NCBI GenBank assembly: GCA_018398585.1
Contig: JAGTTD010000009.1
Location: forward strand, 12,529,193-12,593,192
Direction of reading: 5' to 3'
Source: Simmondsia chinensis
Taxonomy: Eukaryota > Streptophyta > Magnoliopsida > Caryophyllales > Simmondsiaceae
Length of the DNA stretch: 64,000 nucleotides
Positions 23,226 through 33,700 of this stretch are shown piece by piece (position 1 is the first letter of the stretch; each line of letters begins with the position of its first letter). The notes under the pieces are model-generated. The model did not search any database, was not told where the DNA came from, and worked only from the letters and a program-made list of their open reading frames with translations. Both the position numbers and the translations under genes were made by a program.

Positions 23226-23640
23226 GGCCTTAATGGTATAAGTTCCACCTAATACTGGAACTAAAGGCAGCTCTCGTCAACCGAGAAGCCTTAACGGCAT
23301 AAGTTCCACCTAACACTGGAACTAACGGTTGCTCTCGTCAACCGAGAAGCCTTAACGGCATAAGTTCCACCTGACACTGGAACTAAAGGCAGCTCTCGTC
23401 AACCGAGAAGCCTTAACGGTATAAGTTCTACCTAACACTAGGAACTAACGGTTGCTCTCATCGACCGAGAGGCCTTAACGGCATAAGTTCCGCCTAACAC
23501 TGGAACTAAAGGCATTCTCGTCAACCGAGAAGCCTTAACGGTATGAGTTCCGCCTAACATTGGAACTAACGGCAGCCCACGTTTACTGAAAAGCCTTAAC
23601 GACCTAATTCCCGCCCAACATTAGGACTAACGGTAACTCT
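23226..23640 (+). repeat. 61-bp tandem array, about 7 units
   Basis: Units begin GCCTTAACGGCATAAGTTCC, continue with ACCTAACACTGGAACTAA, and end with CTCTCGTCAACCGAGAA. Alternate units differ at AAAGGCAG versus AACGGTTG, suggesting a two-unit period. Confidence 0.9.
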
Positions 23641-24106
23641 CAACAAATTTAGAAACACTTAACAATGGAAGCCCCACCTAACGATGGGGCCAGCGGTATC
23701 TAATCCTACCAACATGAGAACCCCCCCTCATAGCAAAGGGAAAGCCATCATACCACAAAAGGCAAAGCAACCAACAATAATTTTGTAAAGCACTAAGCAG
23801 AAAAAGGAAAGATATAAAATAAATTTTCGATAAAACCTAAGAACTGTGTCATAATTTACAAACCAAAAGTTAAAAACATTCATCAACAAGGAAGCGTAAG
23901 AACCGATTGCCAGCTTGAAATCGCAACAAAGAAACCATAGACGGTTAAACCAAAACAACGTCCTCATAAAAAGACCTCACAGGTGACGCCTATGAAATTC
24001 CTCATAACGGATAACGCTCATCAGAATCTTGACAGTCCGCATATCGTCTAAGCATTTGGATGTTGTACCATCTACGGCCGAATGTGAACAGGTCTCATTC
24101 ACCCAT

Positions 24107-24120
24107 GAAGAAGGGGGCTA
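24107..24120 (+). other. Polypurine tract of the large element
   Basis: GAAGAAGGGGGCTA ends two bases before the right LTR. Its GGGGGCT word is the same as the one repeated in the 76- and 79-bp arrays. Confidence 0.8.
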
Positions 24121-24122
24121 AC

Positions 24123-25005
24123 TGTAGAGGATAAACCTAATCAGGTTAATATTAAAATAGGACAACGAGATAATAACGAAAATAAAATATAATTTATTTA
24201 TATATTTCCTCTCTTTCTCTCTCCTCTCTCCTGTCTCGGGTGGGCCCCCCCTCCCTCTCTTACTTCTTCCCCACTTCACTTTCTCTCTCCTCAGATCTCT
24301 CTCTCTCTCCTCAGACTTCTTTCTCTCTCTCTCACCGTCTCCCTTATTTTCTCCTCTACCACCAAACCACCTACTACCGCCAACACCTGCTACCGCCAAG
24401 CCTCGGGTACTGCCAGCCCCTTCGGTACCGCCACCTCACCTCCCCAACCGCCAACATCAGCCCTCCTCTATAAATATCTACAACAAGAAGAGGGGTGAGG
24501 GCAGGCGAGGACCCCATTCTCTCTCTCTCCCTTTTCTCCCTCCTCTTGTTCCGACCATCTCCTCCGGTGCGACGTCGACCACTTCGCCGCCACCTCGTCG
24601 CCGGCCTCCGCCTAGCCAGTAATACTCTGGCCACCAGCTACCAGGGATGAACCCCACTTTCTCTCTCCTCTGTCTTTCTCTACCCAAGGGCCACCCATAC
24701 GCCGCCGGTACGGACACCGCTACCTCGCTGGTACGGATTCCAGCCACCAGTGACCGAGGACCCCCTCTCCATATACGATAAGTATTTATTACTGTTTATT
24801 TACGCTATTTACTCATTATTTAATTTTATTATGCTTTCACTAACTTAGGCATCAGAGGGGTCTCCCGCGGACAAAACCCGTGGGTCCCTCTAACGGCCTC
24901 TTTTATTTTGCAGGGATATCAAGACAAGCGCTAGCAGCTGCTTTCTCAAGTGAGGGTTGAGTCTCGCTCTCATCTAAAAGAACCTAACCAAAAATCTCCG
25001 AAACA
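24123..25005 (+). repeat. 3' LTR of the large non-coding element
   Basis: 883 bp matching 12396-13306 nearly throughout. The C run of the left copy is interrupted here, and the length difference is mostly in the CT-rich part. It ends GAAACA followed by gtgac. Confidence 0.9.
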
Positions 25006-25230
25006 GTGACCACCATTCAAAATTGGCGGTAGTGCAAGGGATGAATGAGGGAAAAGAGAGAGCACAAAAGCGGTGGTTGGCGAAGAAGAAGGAAAGAGCG
25101 CGAGAGAAATGTGACGGAAGGATGACGGGTGATCATTTAATATAGTTGTATTTTCAAAATAAAGTGTTTAGAATAAGTATTGATATGTTTTGACTTAAAC
25201 ATGTCGATTTTACATAAGCACTCGGGAAGT

Positions 25231-25396
25231 TGTGTGTCGACACATAGATTCTTTTTGTCGACACACAGTCTTACAGACCTCAGAGGCTGGGTCTATGTGT
25301 TGACACATAGAGCTCTGTGTCGACACACAGGCCCTGTGTGTCAACACACAACTCTTGTGTGTCGGCAAACAAACTTTGTGTGTCGGCGCACAAAAC
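25231..25396 (+). promoter_or_regulatory. Palindrome cluster in LTR U3
   Basis: Seven copies of a palindrome close to TGTGTCGACACA, some decayed at the central CG (TGTTGACACA, TGTCAACACA), occur in 166 bp upstream of the TATA box. The same arrangement occurs in the related LTR at 54424-55169. A role as enhancer-type protein-binding sites is inference. Confidence 0.6.
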
Positions 25397-25518
25397 AGTT
25401 ATGGCCGTTACCTTTCACATGTTTTTATGATTTTTGTGAAATTAGTCTAATATATTTTAAATAGTATGTCCATTGCTAAAAACTATACGTGTCTCTTCCC
25501 AAGAAACAAATGAACTCC

Positions 25519-25526
25519 TATATAAA
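25519..25526 (+). promoter_or_regulatory. TATA box of the solo LTR
   Basis: TATATAAA lies about 120 bp downstream of the palindrome cluster, as expected for the U3/R promoter of an LTR. Confidence 0.55.
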
Positions 25527-25774
25527 GCCTAACCAAAGACATTTGTAAAGGACGCTGAAAAGGATATCAAAACATGACTTTAAAAAACATCATTCTCTTA
25601 TTCTTTAAGTCTTTATTATCCTTCATCTCTAAGCTCTTACTCTCGCATTGTTTTAGGTTTCATTGTATCCCTTAGACTATTTCGGTATCCATAAAATAAG
25701 TCCTAAAAAAATGATTCACTATATGCCTTGAAGCTAATGATTAATTTTAATACCTACTTAATATTTCCCTAACA

Positions 25775-28700
25775 TTTACAAACCTACTTAAAAAGTAACA
25801 ACCTCTACCCTCTTCTATCCAATTGTCGGATAAGAACAATTTAAGGATTGTTTTATAAATTTTTAATTTTTTTTGAAAATTTGCCTTAAAAACTGAAAAA
25901 TTGAAAAGGTTATTTAGAAGCCCAATTTTCTAAGAAAATAACTAGAAAACAATTTTCTAGTTTTGCTTACTCTTTTGGAAAATTTGAAAAATAGTTTGAA
26001 ACTGTTTTCTAGAATATCTGTATCTATGTTCCTTACAAGTTTCTCTTTTGTTCTTGCTTACTCTCATTTTTCTTCTTTTTCTCTTTTCTTCACTCCACCC
26101 TTTCTCTTTCTCTCATGTTCTCACACTCTTTTCATTAATTCTAACCCTTAAAGACACATAAGTGAATCATGGGAGTTGTTTAATGACAACCATCTTTGTG
26201 GAACATAATAAAGCAAGCCTTTTTGCGTATTTAAGTCTAAGTTCCTCATTTTTGAAGGGAAAGCTCACTTGGGGGAACTCGTTGCGTTTTGCACCAAACC
26301 ATCCACTAAGGCAAAAAAAGATAATTTCAATAATGTATGAATAAACGATAAAACAAATACGTTATTTACTTCATATTGTGGTGGTCTGTAACGAGAACGA
26401 TATCGCCATTGTAAGAGACGACATAAAAGGTGAATTTGTCCCAAAAACTACAAAAGATAGAAGGTTGTATACGTAATTATATTTGTATTATACAAAAACT
26501 TATTCTTTTCTTTTATGCATTAAAAATTAAGAGTAGTGACTTGCACTTTAAAATTGTGTATCAAAGTGATATTTGTACTCAAACCCAGTGACATAATTGT
26601 TCATACCGAGTTCGAGATGTTTTATTCAATTTTCGAATTTATGGGTATTACTTATATATCATTCTTTGTTTTCAAAAAATTGAAAATTGTGATCACTTGC
26701 ATTTTCTAATTTTCAATACTTGAAAACTATAACGAGTTTTCAGTTTTAATCATTGTTTTCTAAATAAAAATGGAAAAGGAAAATTGTTTTATGTTGTCAA
26801 ATATCCCCTTACTTATCCATCTTTACTTATACCCCACTTTATTAAACAATATCCAAAGAACGATAAAATAATCCCGTATCTTCTACTTTACCCCTTTATC
26901 CTCCCCATCTCTACTCCTTTGTACCATTTTTACCCAGTTGTACAAAGACTAATTGGCAAATGAATTAAATGACTCGATATCATGGCAAATGCCACTTGCA
27001 TGACATAACATCTCAAACATTGTTGAATGGAATCATTGGAGGTACGTGACTCAATTTTGCTTGAGAACCATATCCCACATAAAAATCTAGAAGTGAGAAA
27101 GTCACTTTTTATACTTCCCCTTCACTTGGCTTTGTAAACTCTTGAGGCCCTTGAGTGGGCTTGGTGATGGTGAGCCACATGTGCTTGAGCCCTGTTGAGC
27201 TGAGTTGGCCATTGCATCGCGTCGCTTTGAAGTGCGGACTTTTTTCCAACTCAAAAATTTCGCTTAATGATGGTTGTTTTTATTGTCGCTATGACAAAAT
27301 TGAAAGTGTGGGAGATTTGTTTCCTAGCTGAATACCACTTCCATGACCATTCCTTCGATAACAAAGGTTGTATCATTCGATTCATAATATTCGTCCACTC
27401 CTTCCATATACGCCATCAACTTCCATGACTAAGCTTGCTTTTTTGGCATCCCTTTAAGTGCTTGATACTCCAATAGGTGGATTTCCCTGCCTATAAGCAG
27501 AATAACTTTGAAATCCAGAGTAAACAATCTTCTTCCCTTGTATTGCTTCTCATCTCTCAAGGTTCTTCTGTTGTCATTACCGAGAAAATTTCGCCATCCC
27601 CTGATCCCTCACTCATAAGTATACTTTAGTGGTGGACATTGTGTTAACCCTATGTTGGAGTGCAATTTGGCCTTGTTGTATCGCTGCAGGGCCATAAACG
27701 ACTTTGGGTAGTGGTGAACTCCAATACATGGCTATTTAATGTTTGAGGTGATCCATTGATGTTGCTTTTGTTCATATTCAAATCTATCAGCTTGAGGCTG
27801 CTTCTGTTTAAGCTCAAGACTGGCTTGGCTTGAGGTTGAGGTGGTTCGGTTTAAAATCACTAAGTTTGCTTTACTAGGTTTAGTTTATTTATTTGAAGTT
27901 CCTTTCATTTATCTTGAATTAGAAATTTTGTAATCACTAACTAGCACTATTTTTCCAACAAGAATGACGCACTGCTAGATACCACGTCCACTGTGTTGCC
28001 ATGGCGAGGTAGGTATGCTGTTGGCAATTACTTGGTCAAAATTTATTTTCTATATAATGCGAAAAACACTGTATTTTGAAATATTATGATATACGAACTG
28101 TTTCGGGATAAATTGAACAGGTTCGTTTGAGGACGAGCTGGACTCAAACTCGTTTTTGGAGGAAAGGAAAAAGGACCAAGTTACTACCTTGATTTCCCCT
28201 TTCCTTTAGTTGACTATCTCCCCCTCTATTTATAGCTAAAAGAGGGCTTACTTAGGGAGCTTAATTAAGTCGCGTGGCTAATGTTGATTTGTTAGACGGG
28301 TGGTGGCTTTCCTTAGTGGGGAGGTAAAGTGTGCTAGGTAGCTTACGTTTTCGGGGACAGAGAAGTGAGTAGATTAGGCGGGGTGATGTGCCGTGATAGA
28401 GTAGCCCTAGGCTGGGTCACGTACTGTTAGGTGGAACATGCCACCAAGGATGTTCCACCAAGAACTCACTTGTCACTCCATAGCCAGGTACGCCAACGAT
28501 GGCCTGCCCGCTGCTCCATTTCCGAGTAGCTACCCGGCAAATATGGTCAGAGCATTTCCTCAACACAATCCTTTCTTTTGCTATCTCATTCTTCAATCCC
28601 AAGGTGACCGGCTGTAGAAGAACAAAGACAAAGTTCAAAAATGGGAAGTTTAGATCACTGCTTGGTCGTAGAACAAGGAGCAATTTGGCGTAGCAATCAC

Positions 28701-28789
28701 GCGTATGTGCATGTCGTTTATGACATTGCAATAACTGTGGTGCATACTTGGGGCTTTGACCTTCAAAATTAGATCTGATGTATACACAT
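25775..28789. other. 3-kb stretch without recognised genes
   Basis: A pyrimidine-rich part lies near 25960-26130. At 27020-27200 a sequence beginning near ATCCCACAT resembles the ends of some short retroelements, but no pair of ends is found. The minus-strand open frame at 28417-28731 (104 residues) matches no family I know. Confidence 0.5.
28227..28234 (-). promoter_or_regulatory. Isolated TATA box, minus strand
   Basis: TATAAATA on the minus strand sits in an AGCTATAAATAG context followed by GAGGGGGAG. About 200 bp upstream on that strand is a perfect 10-bp inverted repeat, GGTGGAACAT / ATGTTCCACC (28430-28439 and 28450-28459). This may be the promoter part of an unrecognised LTR. Confidence 0.35.
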
Positions 28790-29132
28790 ATAGCTAGAAC
28801 AAATCAATGAAATACTTGCAAAATCCTTGCAAATGGGTAACCGAAAGACCTTAAATGTCGAGGCTATGTAATCACTTTCCTTAAGGTTTATTTCGGTATA
28901 CGAAATATCCTCAAGGATACAAATGTTGGGAAAATATAACTCTGATGCGAATTGTTGGATTCACAGTTCTCAACTATAGTCACAACAAAGAGCACCTATT
29001 AGAGCATTTAGAGTAGGAGATTTTTCTCTCTACCTAAGCCCCTGGTAGGAGAGTCACGTTTCGTGACACCTTATGTGCGAGAGCTCCCGGGAATAAGGTT
29101 ATCTCTATAAACCCCTTTGCCCTAATACCGGT
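28790..29132 (-). repeat. Truncated LTR of copia family P
   Basis: The first 130 bp match 54430-54560 (ATACTTG(C/T)AAAATCCTTG, GAGGCTATGTAATCACTTTC, GGATACAA), which is the U5 side of the family. The sequence then continues as an unshared part and is cut at 29132 by the start of copia-1. It carries no palindromes because the U3 side is missing. Confidence 0.6.
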
Positions 29133-31120
29133 TGTTAGGACGAATTTCAAAAATTCTCCCTAATTTTATAAAGTTTACGCAGCGAAAGAGATTTAGAATT
29201 CATAATTCTAAACCTATGGTTGATTTAAAATTTATAATTTTAAATTTACAGATTTAAATTCATAATTTAAATCTACAGATCTAAATTCTTAATTTAAATC
29301 TATAGGCCTTTTACTCTAATACATTCATAACAATACATAAACTTAAGCAGATATAATAACAAATGCTGTAAATTAATAGAAAAGAGAAAACTGGAAAAGA
29401 AAACATATCAAGATTTGCTCCAAATAAAGAAAACTAGAAAATAATAATCATCATCAAAATCAAGACCCCATGATCTTCTAAGCAATGACCTCGAGCTGCC
29501 CAGAGGGTGGACTCCGAAAAAAATTAAACCAAGGAAAGAAAATTTTCAACGGAAAATTTTCTCTCCAAATAGGTATTCGAAACAATGTTCATAAACCCAA
29601 AATATTTTGTTTCAATTGAATGCCAAACCTTTGGATTAGGTACCTCTATTTATAGTAGTATACCGGAGAAAAAAAACCTAATTTTTCGATGTGGGATTCC
29701 TAGTTATAAGACAAAACACAACATTTCATAACGACACCAAGTAAAACGATGCATTTCACTCTCAATTTAAAAACGTGTGATTTTTTAAATTGTACCGCGT
29801 GACATGTAGCAGCCCCTGATTGGGCCATAGGCGTTCATGCAGATCTCGCTTATTGTCGTGCGCTGGTTGGCTCATTTCCTTAGACATGGATTGTTGCCTA
29901 TGTGTGTATATTTTGTATTTTTTTTCTTTGTTTTTCACATGTAAAAATTCATCTTATGAATTTTAATTTTTCAAAATTATTTTATTTTATAATTTTTAAT
30001 TTTATTCATCTCATGAATACTGTTTGAAAAATTTAAATTTACCCATCTCATAGATAAATAATTCATCTCATGAATTCTTTAAAATTTTTTCGATGGCAAT
30101 AAATATAGAGGCTTGCGCATAGGCCTCAGGGACAATTTAAATCTAGAACCAAATGAGATAAATTAATCATCTCATGAAATAATTTAATTACTATTTAATG
30201 AGACTTGATTCCACTAAATCAATTTTACTGCATTTCAGACTTAAACCATTTATTCGATATCTCCCTAATAGACTATATTGATGACAACAACCCCTCCACT
30301 AGATTTCCATCTCAAAAGATAAATATAACTAGCACCATTATCATTCTCACAACTTCTCTATTAGTTTCCGACTCTCCCTTCACTAAATAATTTATTTATA
30401 ATTGAACATATATTCACTGTTCAAATTCCAATATCAAACACTTGGAATACTTTCGCCAAAGATTCCAAACTATTCAAATATTTACAAATCAATTAAAGGG
30501 ACATCTGTATCTCATAAGAGACTGTAGATTCTCTATTGAATACATTGATCCTTGTAACACTTCACGCAGCTACCCGGTGTACGTGGGAATTCAGTCATGC
30601 GTTTAGACCTCACTTAAAGTATACCAAAGTAACTAATGCTCTATGCACCAGTCCAGAATACTCTCAGGATTTAGGGTCGTCGTTCAAACTGTACAACATA
30701 AATCACTTATCTCCAATAGTAGTCTCGAAACAAGTGATCCACAATCTTATTAAACACACAAACTAACGCTTTTGGATCACCATCTATATGACCAAGACAA
30801 GTTATTTAAAGTGTCACGTTATAGTCTTTGCATACAAGTGGTTCAAACTTGTCTTTGACTACGAGTCTTTCAAACAACAATCCGTACCATTTGTTTCAAG
30901 TCTATTTGTGGGTTAATCTCATAAACCACTTAGGACAAACATGTAAATTGTAGTCTGAGGACAACATCTATCGCATGGATATTTTAAAAGAGAAAAACAC
31001 ATGCATTATAAATGCTCGCTTACACAAAATTAACAAGGAAACGACTGAAACTTCAATTTTATTCTTTACTAAAATAATATTAATAGAATAAATTTGGATT
31101 TTAGGACACTAATCCTAACA
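29133..31120 (-). repeat. 3' LTR of copia-1 (1988 bp)
   Basis: The ends are TGTTAGGA (29133) and TCCTAACA (31120), a perfect 8-bp inverted terminal repeat. The right end abuts the purine tract. The interior near 29940-30200 repeats the word CATCTCATGA, also found in the leader arrays. The left flank is ccggt, but no partner duplication exists because the other end is lost. Confidence 0.85.
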
Positions 31121-31142
31121 ATTTTCCACCTGTCGTAAATCC
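31121..31142 (-). other. Polypurine tract of copia-1
   Basis: The minus strand reads GACAGGTGGAAAAT directly before the LTR start TGTTAGGA. Confidence 0.8.
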
Positions 31143-31149
31143 AATTTAT

Positions 31150-33700
31150 GACAAGTGTTATACCCATCTCTTTTGTGTATGAACGAAAATTCTACTAGGT
31201 CAATTATTCTATCTGAACCAACATGCCCTCTATGCAACTTCTGAAGCTACAACGTATTTAGCCTCTATAGTGAGGTCAGCAATAGAATATTGTTTGACAT
31301 TCTTCCCACTAATGGCTCCTACTCCAAGGGAAAAGACATACCCATACGTCGTATGTCGAGCTGACGGGAAGTCTAAATCTGAATAGCCACTGGAACTAGC
31401 TCACCAAATCCTTACAGCTGATAAACCCCTACATCATTTCTAATGAGTAGTATATCTTTGACATATAATACTAACAAAGCCACTACTTTTTCTTGATGTC
31501 GTTTGTACACGGATGGTTCGTCAACCAATTGCTCAAAACCATAAGACTTAATTGCTTCACTGAATCTAATATTAGATGAGCATTATGCTTGCTTCAGTCC
31601 ATACATGGACTTCTTCAGTTTGCATACCATACGCTCCTAATTTTTGCCAATAAAACTGTCTTGTTCGACCATATAGATGTCTTCTTTAAGACAACCATTC
31701 AAAAGGATCGTTTTGACTTCCATTTGCCAAATCTCATGATGAGCTGCAATGGATAAGAGTATGGACTTTAGCATGGCTCCTGGTGAGAAAGTCTCATCAT
31801 AATAAATTCCTTCCTTTTGGGTAAAATCCTTGGCAACCAGTCTTGCTTTAAAGGTCTCTACCTTCCTGTCCACTCCCGTTTTTCTCCTGTAGACCTATTT
31901 ACAACAAATGAGCTTAATGCCAATAGGCACCTCTACAAGATTCCAGACTTGATTAGAATATATAGATCCTAACTCTGATTTCATTGCTAAGACCTATTGG
32001 TCAGCATCCTTGTCTTTAACGGACTCATTGTAGCTGTGAGGATCAGATTCAATATCACGGTCAATCATTAATGCTCCTGCCATGAACCTATAAGTTGCCC
32101 TAACAATCCTACCACTATTAGGTTCTTGTGTACTTAAAACATCCTCAACCTTATCAGTAGGTGCATCTAAAGCATCTATTGTATGCTGAGTTGTGTTTAG
32201 CTGTTTAGAATTAGCGTCATTTTCTTTTAACTCCTCTAACACTACTCTATTTTTCTCTTTTGTAGTCTACTACAAAATCCTCCTTTTAAAAATTTCACAC
32301 TTACATTTATTAAAAACTTTTTGTTCAAAAGAACTGTAGAAAAGACCATCCTTGTTCCTTTGGGATAACCCCAAAAAAGAGATTGGTCAAGCAACATGAC
32401 ACAGCATGGACTTTACCCTCTCTAACAATGTCCTATTCCTTCTTTCTACAACACTATTCTACTACGGTGAACCTGGAGCAGAAAGCTGAGATCTTATCCC
32501 ATTTGCAATTAGGAAATCTAAAAACTCACCCAAAAGATATTCACCACTTTGATCTAATCGAAGTGACTAGACTTGGTTACCTAATTGCTTTTCAACTTCA
32601 ACTTTGTACTCTTTGAACTTTTCAAAAGAGGCCGATTTATATCTCATTAGTTAAACATATCTATACCTTGAGTAATCATCAATAATGTGATGAAGTACTC
32701 ATACCCACTACTTGTTTGACCATTCATTGGTCCACATATATATGTGTGAACCAAATCAAGCAAGTCACTAACCTTGTTGCCTTTACGTTTTAAGACAAAC
32801 TTGGTCACCTTTCATTCTATGCAGAATTCACAAACTAGTAATGAGCTCAAGTCCAAAGCCTCTATCAGTCCACCTTTTATCAGTTTTTGGATCCTGTTCG
32901 AATTAGTGCGATCTAAACTTTGGTGCCATGTGTAGGTATTATCCCTTTCAAGGTGTTTTCTTTTAGGAGATTTAACAAGTGAGCTTGTTTTAGATTCTTT
33001 TAAACAAATGTGAGAATTTTGATCAATAAACCACTTATACATGTATATTTTGCAAATTTATTTAAGAAGTTAATAATAAAAAATCAACTGAGTAACAATT
33101 ATTCATAAAATGAGATAAAAAAATAAAATTCCTGTGCAGAGTAGCTACACATCAATAATCCTTTAAAATCAAAAACTCTAGCACTAAAGACTAAGCCAAA
33201 TCTCCTACACTTAAGACCACTACTCTTTTACTGTCCCTAACCATCAGGTATAGCTCCCCATTATGCAGTCTTTTGGTTAGCCTGAGCCCCCTATAACATA
33301 TTACATACATGGTCAGTTGAACCTGAGTCCACACACCAGGAACCCGGTGGACTCTCAACTGTGCGTGGCTCAACTAAGTGAAATATCAACCTATTTTCAC
33401 CAGATGGCTTAGTAGTATTTATAAGAAGAAAAGTTAAGTACTTAGTGTAGTTTTTCATCTAGTGGCCAGTCTTCCCGCAAAAGAAACACTTTCCTTTTGC
33501 TACCCTTTTTACGGACTTCGTTGCTACACTAGCAACCTTGCCCTTTCCTTTCTTTCCAATAGCTCCCTTGTGAGTAATAAATAAGTCCAACTTGGCTTTT
33601 CTAGTCAAAGTAATTTGGTCCAATGAGTTTATTATGCATTAGTAATCAAGTGAAGTTCACTAGACGTATCCATTTTAAAATATGGTAAATGCAAACGTTC
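31150..33700 (-). pseudogene. gag-pol of copia-1, internally deleted
   Basis: From right to left (5' to 3'): the gag knuckle CFFCGKTGH...KNY has lost its last Cys; protease appears as SWCVDSGSTDHVC; integrase shows WHQSLDRTNSNRIQKL and CEFC, the zinc-binding end; RT begins KARLVAKDFTQKEGIYYDET (31637-31873). RT continues with stops to YVKDILLI, where the family has YVDDILLI, so a catalytic Asp is lost. It then jumps to RNase H (DLDFPSARHTTYGYVF), indicating a deletion of the RT end and connection. A further loss lies between RNase H and the purine tract. No long frame survives. Confidence 0.88.

Larger units (their letters stand above)
12396..25005 (+). mobile_element. Large non-coding LTR element (LARD), Tat-like
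   Basis: LTRs of 911 and 883 bp, clearly homologous, enclose 10.8 kb with no gag or pol. Perfect 5-bp duplications gtgac (12391-12395 and 25006-25010) prove a single insertion. A primer site TGGCGCCGTTTGTGGGA follows the left LTR and a purine tract AAGAAGGGGGCTA precedes the right one, so the element is plus-strand. The primer-site type and the recurrent GGGGGCTT words fit the Tat branch of Ty3/gypsy, which is known for tandem repeats in non-coding 3' regions. The interior is dominated by several separate tandem arrays. Confidence 0.88.
25143..25774 (+). repeat. Solo LTR, copia family P (palindrome-bearing U3)
   Basis: Collinear with the reverse complement of 54424-55169: a start near TTGTATTTTCAAAAT, a palindrome cluster, a TATA box, TTGTATCCC, ATTTCGGTATCC, and an end CCCTAACA (54424-55169 ends TTCTAACA). 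No internal region is attached on either side. A clean target duplication was not found, and the left end is uncertain by a few bases. Confidence 0.6.

Noticed and set aside
20726..23640. Possible CRISPR-like array
   Set aside because: Repeats are directly adjacent without unique spacers, lie inside a plant retrotransposon and have periods of 61-79 bp. This is a tandem repeat.
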